This document shows positions 33,344 to 43,627 of a DNA stretch of 64,000 nucleotides, piece by piece. How positions within the stretch are numbered: position 1 is the first letter of the stretch; the number at the start of each line of letters is the position of its first letter. Both the position numbers and the translations under genes were made by a program. The notes under the pieces were generated by a model that searched no databases, was not told the DNA's origin, and saw nothing but the letters and a program-made list of their open reading frames with translations. This DNA is from Rhodothermales bacterium (GTDB lineage Bacteria > Bacteroidota > Rhodothermia > Rhodothermales > JAHQVL01). Location of the stretch: the NCBI GenBank assembly GCA_041391505.1, contig JAWKNW010000009.1, positions 62,001 to 126,000 on the forward strand. Direction: 5' to 3'.

Positions 33344-34765
33344 ATGAAAACGGTATCCATCTTCGTTGCGATCCTCCTCGCGACCGCGTCGGTCGCCCTA
33401 GCTCAAGCATGCGGACCCGAACGTTCGGGTGAAATGGCATCGCATGCCTCCATTCAAGTCGAGCCGGCTGCCCGATTTACCCACGACAATCCACGGCTCG
33501 AGAAACTGGTCGCGTTCACGCTGGCGTCCGGCAATCCCTGCGCGGTACTTCGAACCGTGGGCATTCCGGCCGCTGGTCTCCATGCGGCCGAGGGCACGTT
33601 GCTGGAAATTCTGTACCAGGAATGGCTGGAAAGCGCGTGGATGAATGATAAGCTCTCAAGGTTCACCTTTGGGCCGGACGGCATGGTTGACGGGGCCCTG
33701 ACGCAGGTCTACGAGAATGGCGAGTGGGTCAACCAGACGCTTGATTTCGTCGAGTTCGATGAAAACGGCTTGCTCGTCTCCACCGTGGAACAGGTGTGGG
33801 TCGACGGGGCATGGGTGAACTCCTTCCGCCAGACGAACGACTTTGATGCCGACGGCGTATCGATGGGTTTCCTGTTCGAAATCTGGGATAACGACGCCTG
33901 GGTGGGCGATCTCCGATCCGTCTCGACACGCGCAACGGATGGATTGCTCGCTCAGACGTTGATCCAGATGATGGAAGACGGGGAATGGCGGGATGTTTCT
34001 CGCACGGACTATACCTACGATGCGATGTCGCAACTCGAAGCTACGTCGTTGTGGGTCTATGACGAGACGGCCATGACGTTGCAGAACGTCAGCCGTAATC
34101 TTTACACCTACCCGGATGAACTCACGAGAATCAGCACGCGACAGGTGCTGGTTGAAGACGATATGGGAGCGGAATCGTGGATCGATCTGAGCCGGATTAC
34201 CACCTATTATGACGGCGACGCGAAAGAGGTCTTGAGCACGAGCGAGCAGTTCATCGTCGACTGGGTATTCACGAGCAGGAGGAGTTCCACGTACAACGAT
34301 GCAGGGCAGCGTACGGAATATATCACGCAGTCGTGGCGTGACACCGAATGGGTAAATACGTTCGCGACGTTCGATACGTACGACGCCGACGGCGATATCC
34401 TGGAGTCGCTCGAACAGACCTGGGACGGCACGGCCTGGATGAACGATTATCGCGAAGAATCGCATTATGGCGAGCCGATTGCGATCTCGGACGACGGCCT
34501 GCCGCTTCGTGCCGTCGCCATGTCCGTGTATCCGAGCCCCGCTCGCGATCAGGTCCAGATCGTGATCGAGGCGGACCACGCCTTACCCATGCAGATCGAG
34601 GTGTATGACGTGCTCGGTCGCCGTATCGCCAGGCTGCTGGATGACCGGATCGCCGGCATGCGACAGCTTTCCTGGGATGCATCTGCGTATCCGCCCGGCA
34701 TGTACTTCGTTCGGCTACGCACAGATCAGCGTGAGGAAATACGTCCCCTCGTTGTCGCCCGATGA
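33344..34765 (+). CDS. Secreted repeat protein with T9SS type A C-terminal sorting domain
   Basis: This 473-residue protein has a signal peptide (cleavage near VALAQA). About ten imperfect repeats of 30-45 residues follow, each containing a W-x-x-x-x-W-V/M-N core such as VWVDGAWVNSF, SWRDTEWVNTF and TWDGTAWMNDY, separated by YDxDGxx-like turns. The last 80 residues match the Por/type IX sorting domain (VYPSPARDQVQIVIE, then YDVLGRRIARL and YPPGMYFVRL), so the protein is probably exported through the type IX system and attached or released at the surface. No T9SS machinery gene is in the window. The repeat resembles no family I can name. Confidence 0.85.
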   Translation: MKTVSIFVAILLATASVALAQACGPERSGEMASHASIQVEPAARFTHDNPRLEKLVAFTLASGNPCAVLRTVGIPAAGLHAAEGTLLEILYQEWLESAWMNDKLSRFTFGPDGMVDGALTQVYENGEWVNQTLDFVEFDENGLLVSTVEQVWVDGAWVNSFRQTNDFDADGVSMGFLFEIWDNDAWVGDLRSVSTRATDGLLAQTLIQMMEDGEWRDVSRTDYTYDAMSQLEATSLWVYDETAMTLQNVSRNLYTYPDELTRISTRQVLVEDDMGAESWIDLSRITTYYDGDAKEVLSTSEQFIVDWVFTSRRSSTYNDAGQRTEYITQSWRDTEWVNTFATFDTYDADGDILESLEQTWDGTAWMNDYREESHYGEPIAISDDGLPLRAVAMSVYPSPARDQVQIVIEADHALPMQIEVYDVLGRRIARLLDDRIAGMRQLSWDASAYPPGMYFVRLRTDQREEIRPLVVAR

Positions 34766-34796
34766 ACTTTTGTAGCTGACCCGGGCAGCGCGCCGC

Positions 34797-35246
34797 TCAC
34801 ACGAGCGCCATGCCTACCTGCAGCACGCGTATCCCCCCGATCTCCGGAAATTCCTCGTCGCTGACCCGGATGAGCTGCGATACGCCGTGGGCCATCATCG
34901 TCGAGACGAGCCGGGCATGCCGTACGTGTTGCCCGGTCAGGCCGTACCCACTGGCTACGTCGAGCCAGGACGGCGTGTGGTCGTGCCGCATCTCGAGGAG
35001 CGGGTACTGGTCCACGAGCGCGTCGATGAGATTGCGGGCTTTGTGCGAGGCGTATCCGAATCCGTTCATGATCGGTGGGCGCGTAAGCACGTTCCACACT
35101 TCGGCGAGGCACGGCTCGGCGATGCAGCACGCGGCTTTCCCTCCCGATTCGACCTGTTCGACGGTTTTATGAACCTGTTGCCGGAAGGGGCTGTCGGACT
35201 GCAGGAGTTCGAGCAGGACACACGTATCGAGCACGCTGTGTGACAT
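34797..35246 (-). CDS. PIN domain protein, VapC-like, without adjacent antitoxin
   Basis: This 149-residue PIN-fold protein resembles VapC ribonuclease toxins. The first acidic residue (SVLDTCVLLELL) and second (CLAEVWNVLTR) are present. The usual third, in the pattern V-H-D-A-R-L, reads HVRHARLVSTM, so the aspartate is replaced by histidine. No small antitoxin gene precedes it; only 48 bases separate it from the HDOD gene upstream. It may be an orphan or inactivated toxin, or a PIN protein with another role. Both neighbours look chromosomal in composition, so there is no sign of a mobile element. Confidence 0.8.
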   Translation of the reverse strand: MSHSVLDTCVLLELLQSDSPFRQQVHKTVEQVESGGKAACCIAEPCLAEVWNVLTRPPIMNGFGYASHKARNLIDALVDQYPLLEMRHDHTPSWLDVASGYGLTGQHVRHARLVSTMMAHGVSQLIRVSDEEFPEIGGIRVLQVGMALV

Positions 35247-35294
35247 AATGAGACCCGAATGCTGATGGTTTACGACGAGGAGATCGACCGAGGC

Positions 35295-36482
35295 TCAGGC
35301 CGCCCGGGCTGAAGCGGCCTCATGCTGGTTGAGCGCGCCGGCGAGCCACGTGTGCAGGTCGGCGCCATCGAGGTAGTTCTCGGGATCGGGGCGCTGGACG
35401 GATCGCCAGGCGAGGTAGTCGATCACGTGAGAGCGTCCCTCGTACAGGTTGGCCCGGTCGGTCACGATGAACGTCACCGATGGGGGAGGATCCTGTGTGA
35501 GGGGGGAAGGCAGCCGGGGATCGAATCCTTCCCGAAAGAGGATATACGAGACGAGCCGGCGCTCGTCCTCCTGGGTGATGTCCACCCACACCGGATCGTG
35601 CGGCGCTTCCCGGATGATGTGGGGCGAGGGCGTTCCGGCAGCGCTTCCGAGGACGTAGGCCGCGAGTTCGTCCACCATCTCCGGGAGCCTCACCAGCATC
35701 TCGCCGAGTTTATCCATAGAAAGCCGGCCGTGCGGCATGCGGGCGAAGGAATCGGCATGCACGAACGCCGAACCGCTCTGGCCGATGTTGGCCACCTTGA
35801 CCAGCAAGTTGGCGCTCCGCACGAGGTTGGCCAGCGTGCCGAACACGATGTCGGGCTTTTCATGGTGCGATTCCACCGCGTGCGTGAGCGAATCGGGTAA
35901 CCGCCATTGCCGGCACACGGCGCCGACGACCGTCGCGTGGGTGAGGCCGAGCAGTTCAAACTCCGTCTTGTGGAGCGGCTTGCCGATCCGGGCGGACTCT
36001 TCCAGGACGGTGCGGTAGGCCTGCGTACTGTGGCTCAGCATCACCAGCTTCCCGAAATCGTGCAGCAACCCGCAGGTGAACGCCTCCTCAGGGTACGGCA
36101 TGCCGAGTTCGATGGCCAGAAAGCGAGCTGTTATGGCCACGGCGACCGAGTGCTTCCAGAAGCGGTCGTCGCCGCCCGGCCAGGGCACGCGCGACTGGGC
36201 GCGCAGGGCGCGCATGGCCTCGATCATCGTGAGGTTGACGACCTGGTCGCGCCCCAGCGCAACGAGCGCGCGTTGCAGGTCGGTGATGGGTTTTCGCACG
36301 CCGAAACGGGATGAATTCGCCCGTTTGATCAAGAGGCTGCTCAACGAGGCATCCGTGGCGACCAGGCGGGCGAGCGCGTTGAAGTCCAACGGCTCCTGCC
36401 GGGCAATCTTCAGCACCTTGAAGGCCAGAAAGGGCGGTGGCGGGATAGACCCCGCCATGGCCTGTATCTGTTGTCTGCTCAC
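35295..36482 (-). CDS. HDOD domain signalling protein
   Basis: This 395-residue protein has an HDOD domain in the first 210 residues, recognisable from IPPPPFLAFKVLKIA, the SLSSLLIKRANSSRFG stretch and the HD-like GLLHDFGKLVMLS. HDOD proteins are signalling relatives of HD-domain phosphodiesterases and often lack phosphohydrolase activity. Here the HD pair in LLHDFG is present, but the complete metal set cannot be confirmed. The C-terminal 150 residues are unassigned. It lies upstream of the PIN gene in the same direction, 48 bases apart, possibly one transcript. Confidence 0.85.
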   Translation of the reverse strand: MSRQQIQAMAGSIPPPPFLAFKVLKIARQEPLDFNALARLVATDASLSSLLIKRANSSRFGVRKPITDLQRALVALGRDQVVNLTMIEAMRALRAQSRVPWPGGDDRFWKHSVAVAITARFLAIELGMPYPEEAFTCGLLHDFGKLVMLSHSTQAYRTVLEESARIGKPLHKTEFELLGLTHATVVGAVCRQWRLPDSLTHAVESHHEKPDIVFGTLANLVRSANLLVKVANIGQSGSAFVHADSFARMPHGRLSMDKLGEMLVRLPEMVDELAAYVLGSAAGTPSPHIIREAPHDPVWVDITQEDERRLVSYILFREGFDPRLPSPLTQDPPPSVTFIVTDRANLYEGRSHVIDYLAWRSVQRPDPENYLDGADLHTWLAGALNQHEAASARAA

Positions 36483-36584
36483 ACGGGTAGTGGTTTGCTG
36501 TGACTACGGTAGGCCGAAACACCTACATGCCGTGTATCGGCGATGCCTACCGATCCCCAAGGGACCCATCGCAATAACCTACTA

Positions 36585-37700
36585 CTACCGCCTTAACATA
36601 GCTTCGAGGAAAAAAGCGGCGAGGGTCTGGTCCAGCCCGCCATACCGGGTGTCGGACAGGTTCGAGATGACGCAGACGATCAGATCTTCGTCGGGATAGA
36701 TCGTGAAGAGGGTGGTGCCGCCGACCGACCCGCCCGTGTGGCCGACCATCCGCCGGCCCTCGTCGTCCACGCTCGTCCGCCACCCGATGCCATACCCGGT
36801 GAGGGCGCCGTCGTTCGTCCGCTGAGAGGCCCACAGCGCATCCACGGTCGATGTGCGGAGGAGCCGGCCATGCAGGATGGCGTCGCCGAAGCGGACGACA
36901 TCCTCGGCGGTGGAGATGAACCCGCCGCCGGCCCACTTGTAGCTGTTGTCGACATACGGCGCGTTGACGACCCGCCCCGCGTCGTCGTGGACGTAGTAGC
37001 GCGTCCGGTACGCGATAAGGCTGTCCATGTGCTCGGCGGTGGTGTGCCGGAGCGCCAGCGCGTCGAACACGGCGCGCTGCATGAACGCGAGAAAGGGTTC
37101 GCCGGCCGCGCCTTCCACCGCGGCGCTGACGAGGTTCCAGCCGTAGCTCGAGTAGCTGTAGCGCTCGCCGGGGGGCGTCAGCAGCGGGTCGTCCCGGAAG
37201 ATGGCCAGTCCGGCCGCTACGGTGGGGTAGTAGGCGGCGCTCTCCATCTCGTTGCCCCGGTAGTGCCGGATGCCGGCGAGATGGCCGGCGAGCTGGCGCG
37301 TCGTGATGGGGTAGCCCTTGTCCGGAAACGACGGCACGTAGGTCTGGATCGGCGCGTCGAGGTCGAGCCGGCCGGCCTCCATCAACAGCCCCACGGCGGC
37401 GGAGGTGATCGGCTTGCTGACGCTGCCGATGCGCATTTTGGTGAGCGGCGTCACGGGAACGCGCTGCTCGATGTCCGCCCAGCCGAAGCCTTCCGCCCAG
37501 ACGATGTCGCCGGCGACCATCACGGCGACCGAGATGCCCGGGACGGTTTCGCGCTGCATGAGGGACGCGACGGCCTCCCGGCTATGGGCGATGGCGCCGG
37601 CGTAGGCCCCTACGGCATCCGGCGCGGCCACCTGGGCCGCGGCGGGGAGGGGGAGGAGCAGGAGGAGGGGAAGTAGGACAAAAAGCCGGCGCGTGGTCAT
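36585..37700 (-). CDS. Serine beta-lactamase / class C-like hydrolase, secreted
   Basis: This 371-residue protein has a cleavable signal peptide (LLLLPLPAAAQ). The beta-lactamase-fold motifs are SxxK in RIGSVSKPIT, the YxN-like tyrosine in YSYSSYGWNLV, and the C-terminal HTGGSVGGT. Family members act as esterases, DD-peptidases or LACTB-like peptidases; the sequence does not show true beta-lactamase activity against antibiotics. It lies alone between the HDOD gene and the divergent acs gene. The ATG at 37700 starts MTTRRLFVLLP. Confidence 0.88.
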   Translation of the reverse strand: MTTRRLFVLLPLLLLLPLPAAAQVAAPDAVGAYAGAIAHSREAVASLMQRETVPGISVAVMVAGDIVWAEGFGWADIEQRVPVTPLTKMRIGSVSKPITSAAVGLLMEAGRLDLDAPIQTYVPSFPDKGYPITTRQLAGHLAGIRHYRGNEMESAAYYPTVAAGLAIFRDDPLLTPPGERYSYSSYGWNLVSAAVEGAAGEPFLAFMQRAVFDALALRHTTAEHMDSLIAYRTRYYVHDDAGRVVNAPYVDNSYKWAGGGFISTAEDVVRFGDAILHGRLLRTSTVDALWASQRTNDGALTGYGIGWRTSVDDEGRRMVGHTGGSVGGTTLFTIYPDEDLIVCVISNLSDTRYGGLDQTLAAFFLEAMLRR

Positions 37701-37838
37701 GTCGAATCGGGGTTTAGGGCGGGATCCTCGAATATAGGCACCCCTCGGGGGAACGGAAAAAAAACTGGAAAAAGCCGGCGGGGTGCTGTATTCTGCGCCG
37801 ATGGCTCCATCCCATGCACATTACATCGCACCGAGACC

Positions 37839-39824
<1,986 letters not shown>

Positions 39825-39837
39825 CATGAGCGAGTTA

Positions 39838-39951
39838 GGATTAGCGAGTAGCGATTAACGATTGCCGAGGGAAGAGGATTAGCGAGTAGCGATTAACGAT
39901 TTCCGAGGGAAGAGGATTAGCGAGTAGCGATAAACGATTTCCGAGGGAAGA
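39838..39951 (+). repeat. Three tandem 38-bp repeats after acs
   Basis: Units at 39838-39875, 39876-39913 and 39914-39951 each begin GGATTAGCGAGTAGCGAT and end CCGAGGGAAGA, differing by only one to three bases. They begin 14 bases after the acs stop. Internally each unit is again built of the short words AGCGA and TAACGATT. Confidence 0.93.
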
Positions 39952-40023
39952 GGGGAAGGTGCATCTGAGCGATACTTGACCGCGGCCGAAAGCCGTTCAT
40001 GACTGCGCGAAGCGCGTTTGACC

Positions 40024-40042
40024 GCGGCCTCTGGCCGCTTTT
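40024..40042 (+). terminator. Hairpin with T-run between acs and DUF4212 genes
   Basis: GCGGCC, loop TCT, GGCCGC is followed by TTTT. Two further hairpins precede it (CGGCCGAAAGCCG near 39983 and GCGCGAAGCGCG near 40003), and the phrase TTGACCGCGGCC occurs twice (about 39977 and 40018). The position, 25 bases before the next start codon, suits termination of acs or attenuation. Confidence 0.6.
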
Positions 40043-40066
40043 CACCCGGCGAGAGCCGTTGCTTCT

Positions 40067-40312
40067 ATGGATCGACAAACCTACTGGCGCCGGCAGATCC
40101 GGCGGACCGTTGGACTCCTGCTGGTCTGGGCCCTCGTCGGGTTCGTGATGAGCATCCTCTTCGTCGAAGAGCTGAACGCCGTTTCGGTGCTGGGCATCCC
40201 GTTCGGTTTCTGGATGGCCCAGCAGGGCGCGATCTTCGTGTTCATCGTCCTCATCTTCGTCTACGCCTACCTCAGCGGCAAAGCCGATGAAGAGGCCGGC
40301 GTGGCGGAATAG
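40067..40312 (+). CDS. DUF4212 protein, small subunit of sodium/solute symporter
   Basis: This 81-residue membrane protein has two helices (about 15-33 and 50-70) and the DUF4212 features YWRRQIRRT, LNAVSVLGIPFGFWMAQQG and a conserved tyrosine near the end. DUF4212 proteins are encoded directly before VC_2705-type sodium:solute symporters and are regarded as their small subunits. That is the arrangement here, with 146 bases to the symporter. It lies after acs, consistent with acetate uptake. Confidence 0.92.
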   Translation: MDRQTYWRRQIRRTVGLLLVWALVGFVMSILFVEELNAVSVLGIPFGFWMAQQGAIFVFIVLIFVYAYLSGKADEEAGVAE

Positions 40313-40313
40313 G

Positions 40314-40457
40314 TTGACGGTTCCACGTACGAGGCTCAAGGTTCCAGGCGCGCGGGCGTCGAGGGAGCCTGGCCTTGTCTCATCCCTGGCCGTCTCGTCG
40401 TGAATCGCAACCCTCAATCCCACTTCCTCGAACCCCAAACCTTGAACCTCGAACCTG
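40314..40457. repeat. Inverted AGGTTCC-type words before the symporter gene
   Basis: The left part (40314-40350) has GGTTCCAC and CAAGGTTCCAGG words. The right part (40428-40457) has the complementary CTCGAACCCCAAACCTTGAACC words, ending one base before the symporter start codon. The spacer of about 75 bases is unrelated. It has the same architecture as the element at 3661-3757 and uses a closely related word. Confidence 0.65.
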
Positions 40458-40458
40458 C

Positions 40459-42123
40459 ATGAGCATCCAGAACTGGACGTGGATCACCGTCGGTCTTTCG
40501 TTTTCGCTGTACCTGTATATCGGGTACCGAAGCCGGGTCGCGAGTACGCGGGGGTTTTATGTGGCGGGGCAGGGGGTTTCCGCTATTGCAAACGGGGCGG
40601 CTACGGCGGCGGACTGGATGAGCGCGGCGTCGTTTATCTCGATGGCCGGCCTCATCTCGTTCATGGGGTACGACGGGGCGGTCTACCTCCTCGGGTGGAC
40701 GGGCGGCTACGTGTTGCTCGCGCTCCTGCTGGCCCCGTATCTGCGGAAGTTCGGGCAGTACACGGTCCCCGACTTCGTCGCGGCGCGTTATTATTCCGGC
40801 GGCGCGCGCCTCGTGGCGGCCATCGCGGCGATTTTTGTGTCGCTGACCTACGTCGCCGGCCAGATGTCGGGTGTCGGCGTGGCGTTTAGCCGGTTTCTGA
40901 GCGTGGACTTCGAGATCGGGGTGCTTATCGGGATGGCGATCGTTGCGTTTTTTGCCATTCTGGGGGGGATGAAAGGCATCACGTACACCCAGGTTGCCCA
41001 GTACTGTGTGCTCATCTTCGCGTACACGATCCCGGCGATCGCCATCGGCATCGTGCTCACAAACAACCCGGTGCCGCAGATCGCGATGGGCGAGATCCTC
41101 CCCAAGCTCGACGCCATCCAGCGCGACCTGGGGTTGACCGCATACAGCAATCCGTTCTCGTCCTTCTCCAAGCTCAACGTCTTCTGCGTGGCCCTGTGCC
41201 TGATGGTGGGCACGGCCGGCCTACCGCACGTCATCGTTCGCTTCTACACGGTCAAGTCGGTCAAGGCCGCGCGCTGGTCCGCCTTCTGGGCGCTCCTGTT
41301 TATCGGCATCCTGTACACGACCGCGCCGGCGGTGGCCATCTTTGCGAAATACTACATCCTGAACCAGTTCAACGAGGTGGGGAGCGGGATGACCCAGATC
41401 GAGTGGGTGCAAAACTGGGCGGCTACCGGACTCATCAACTTCCCCGAGGGCGGGCCGACGGATGCGACGTCGCTCCTGGGGGCGATCAACCGGGATATCA
41501 TCGTGCTGGCGACCCCCGAAATCGCGAGTCTGCCGCCGTTTGTGGTGGCCCTCGTCGCGGCCGGCGGGCTGGCGGCGGCGCTCTCGACCGCGTCGGGCCT
41601 GCTGCTGGTGATCTCGTCATCGCTGGCGCACGACATCTACGGCACCATGCTGCGACCGAATGCGACGGACGCCCAGAAGCTGCGCGTCGGGCGGGGCATG
41701 ATCCTGGTCGCCGTGGTGATGGCCGGCCTGCTGGGCATCTACCCGCTCGGGTTCGTCGCCGAGGTCGTGGCGTTTGCCTTTGGGCTTGCGGCGGCCTCGT
41801 TCTTCCCGGTCATCGTGCTGGGCATCTTCTGGAAGCGCGCCAACAAGCAGGGGGCGATCGCCGGCATGAGCGCCGGCCTCCTCTTTACATTCGTCATGAT
41901 CGGCCTCATGCGCGCGCAAAACGTCATCCCGGGGATGGAGAAGCCGATCATCGACTCGTTCATGGGCATCAACGCGCAGGGGATCGGGGTGGTCGGGATG
42001 CTCATCAACTTCGTGCTGATGATCGTGGTGTCGCTGGCCACCGAGCCGCCGCCGCAGGACGTCCAGCGCATCGTCGAGCAGATCCGCTATCCGCGCCAGC
42101 TGACCGACGAAGAGGTGCGTTAG
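40459..42123 (+). CDS. Sodium:solute symporter, VC_2705 / acetate-permease-like subfamily
   Basis: This 554-residue integral membrane protein of the SSS family has about 13 helices. Na+-site regions are recognisable: GAATAADWMSAASFISMAGL near the N-terminus, SFSKLNVFCVALCLMVGTAG in the middle, and AALSTASGLLLVISSSLAHD later. This subfamily pairs with DUF4212 and lies next to acs, and I infer acetate or another short monocarboxylate as substrate. The ATG at 40459 (MSIQNWTWITVG) is chosen because upstream frame sequence is translated repeat. A GC-rich hairpin lies just after the stop at 42127-42143. Confidence 0.92.
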   Translation: MSIQNWTWITVGLSFSLYLYIGYRSRVASTRGFYVAGQGVSAIANGAATAADWMSAASFISMAGLISFMGYDGAVYLLGWTGGYVLLALLLAPYLRKFGQYTVPDFVAARYYSGGARLVAAIAAIFVSLTYVAGQMSGVGVAFSRFLSVDFEIGVLIGMAIVAFFAILGGMKGITYTQVAQYCVLIFAYTIPAIAIGIVLTNNPVPQIAMGEILPKLDAIQRDLGLTAYSNPFSSFSKLNVFCVALCLMVGTAGLPHVIVRFYTVKSVKAARWSAFWALLFIGILYTTAPAVAIFAKYYILNQFNEVGSGMTQIEWVQNWAATGLINFPEGGPTDATSLLGAINRDIIVLATPEIASLPPFVVALVAAGGLAAALSTASGLLLVISSSLAHDIYGTMLRPNATDAQKLRVGRGMILVAVVMAGLLGIYPLGFVAEVVAFAFGLAAASFFPVIVLGIFWKRANKQGAIAGMSAGLLFTFVMIGLMRAQNVIPGMEKPIIDSFMGINAQGIGVVGMLINFVLMIVVSLATEPPPQDVQRIVEQIRYPRQLTDEEVR

Positions 42124-42195
42124 GCGCGGCTCCGGCGGAGCCGGCGGCAGGAACGACTTGAAGGGAGACGTCCTGCCATCCAACCCCAACTCGCC

Positions 42196-42777
42196 ATGGA
42201 CACCGGTGTCTGGATCGCCGCCGCCAAATGGGTGCTTGCGGCGGTCCTCATCGCGCTTATCTCAGGCCTGCTCGCACGCAATCGGGATCGCGAGCGGCCG
42301 ACCTCGCGCGCGCACGTCCTGTCGCATCCCACCGGGACGTTGGTCGTCGGGCTGGCCGGCCTGGTGTTTTTCGGCGGCATCGCCATCCTTTCCAACGTCT
42401 ACGCCAACAGCACCACGACGCTGTTTACGACCGCGACGTTTATCGGATTTGCGTTGCTCTCCCTGCCGCTCATACTCGGTTATCTGGTCGAAAAGTACGA
42501 GATGTCCGATCAGGGCATCCGGTACCGTAAAATGACAGGCACGTCCGGCCTGGTGGCCTGGAATGATGTCGTGGAAATCCGCTTCGCTCCGGTGATGAAG
42601 TGGTTTCGCATCGAAACACGCGCGGGCAAGGTGCTGCGCATCTCGCTGATGCTGCAGGGCTTGCCCGGGTTCGCGAAACGGGCGCTTCGCCTCGTGCCGG
42701 CGGACGCGCTCGACGAGGAAATACGCGAAATCCTGGCGCTCACCGTCGCCGGGTATGCACCGGGCCCCTGGGACTGA
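42196..42777 (+). CDS. Membrane protein with PH-like C-terminal domain, 193 aa
   Basis: Three hydrophobic segments (about 5-25, 47-70 and 77-98) are followed by a soluble domain of about 90 residues with a bacterial-PH-like pattern: EKYEMSDQGIRYRKMTG, VAWNDVVEIRFAPV, then FRIETRAGKVLRI. This layout is common in YdbT/bPH membrane proteins of unknown role. It lies 72 bases after the symporter on the same strand. I see no enzymatic motif. Confidence 0.78.
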   Translation: MDTGVWIAAAKWVLAAVLIALISGLLARNRDRERPTSRAHVLSHPTGTLVVGLAGLVFFGGIAILSNVYANSTTTLFTTATFIGFALLSLPLILGYLVEKYEMSDQGIRYRKMTGTSGLVAWNDVVEIRFAPVMKWFRIETRAGKVLRISLMLQGLPGFAKRALRLVPADALDEEIREILALTVAGYAPGPWD

Positions 42778-42849
42778 TTCCTGGTATTGTCGCCGGTCAT
42801 CAGCGGCATTATATTGCTATGTATTTCGCCAATCAGCCCGGTGACTGCA

Positions 42850-43389
42850 ATGGATATAACCCGCCGCTTTACCTCTACCTGTCTATTGCTGGCCTGCGCC
42901 ACCCGGCTAGCGGCGGCCCAGGTTGGTGGTGCGCTGCCGCCTCTGGAGATGAAAAACCCCAATGCGCCGTTGATCCTGTCGATTGCGGCGACAGCGGTGC
43001 CCGTGTTGGCTGCGAACACGTTTTTCGAGGGCACACGCAGCGACACCGGCACCGCATTGATGCTGTTTGGCGCGATCGTAGGGCCGGGCGTTGGGTACCT
43101 TGCCACTAACCAGCCCGGGTGGCTGCTCGTTGGCTTGACCGTGAGGGGCCTTGGAATGGGACTGGTCTATGCCGGCGCGAACGACATCTTTTCGAAGAGC
43201 GACGGAGGGGGAACCAGTCTCGTCCTCGGAATGGTATTGATGGGAGCTAGTGCCGGCTTTGATTTTGCGCGCTTGAAGCCGGAAAGCATGCGCCGCCGCA
43301 GGCTGCCGCCGCGCTCCAGAATCTCACTGGCGCCAGTGCACGTACAGAACAGGGTCGCGGCGGGCCTGGCGTTCCGCACGGTGCTCTAA
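42850..43389 (+). CDS. Hypothetical secreted or membrane protein, 179 aa
   Basis: The N-terminus (RRFTSTCLLLACATRLAAAQ) is a likely signal peptide. Two or three hydrophobic, glycine-rich segments follow (PLILSIAATAVPVLA, LMLFGAIVGPGVGYL, TSLVLGMVLMGASAGF), as in small outer-envelope or inner-membrane proteins, and a basic, Arg-rich C-terminus. I chose the ATG at 42850; a GTG start at 42787 would add 21 residues overlapping no gene. I do not recognise a family. It ends at an array of CATCC-type words. Confidence 0.65.
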   Translation: MDITRRFTSTCLLLACATRLAAAQVGGALPPLEMKNPNAPLILSIAATAVPVLAANTFFEGTRSDTGTALMLFGAIVGPGVGYLATNQPGWLLVGLTVRGLGMGLVYAGANDIFSKSDGGGTSLVLGMVLMGASAGFDFARLKPESMRRRRLPPRSRISLAPVHVQNRVAAGLAFRTVL

Positions 43390-43626
43390 GGCTGTAGGAT
43401 GCTGGATTCTTGTTTCGGGATCCTGGGTGCTGGATTCTTGTTTCGGGGTGCATGATACGGATCCGGGATGACCTGGGTGGTTCGATTCCAGGAACTTGCA
43501 TCCGGCAGCCCGTACCCCACATCCCGCATCTCGCATCTCGCATCCCGCATCACGTACCCCAGATCCAGCATCTCGCGTCCAGGATCTGGCATCTCGCATC
43601 CCCAAACTCCCATACCGTATCCCGAC
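43390..43626. repeat. Inverted array of CATCCCG/GGATGCT-type words
   Basis: The left arm (about 43393-43470) contains GGATGCTGGATTCTTGTTTC twice in near-identical form plus GGGATCC words. The right arm (about 43499-43600) has runs of CATCCCGCATCTCGCATCTC and related words. The array reaches to within a few bases of the next start codon at 43628. It parallels the array at 21555-21785 with the arms in the same order. Confidence 0.75.
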
Positions 43627-43627
43627 C

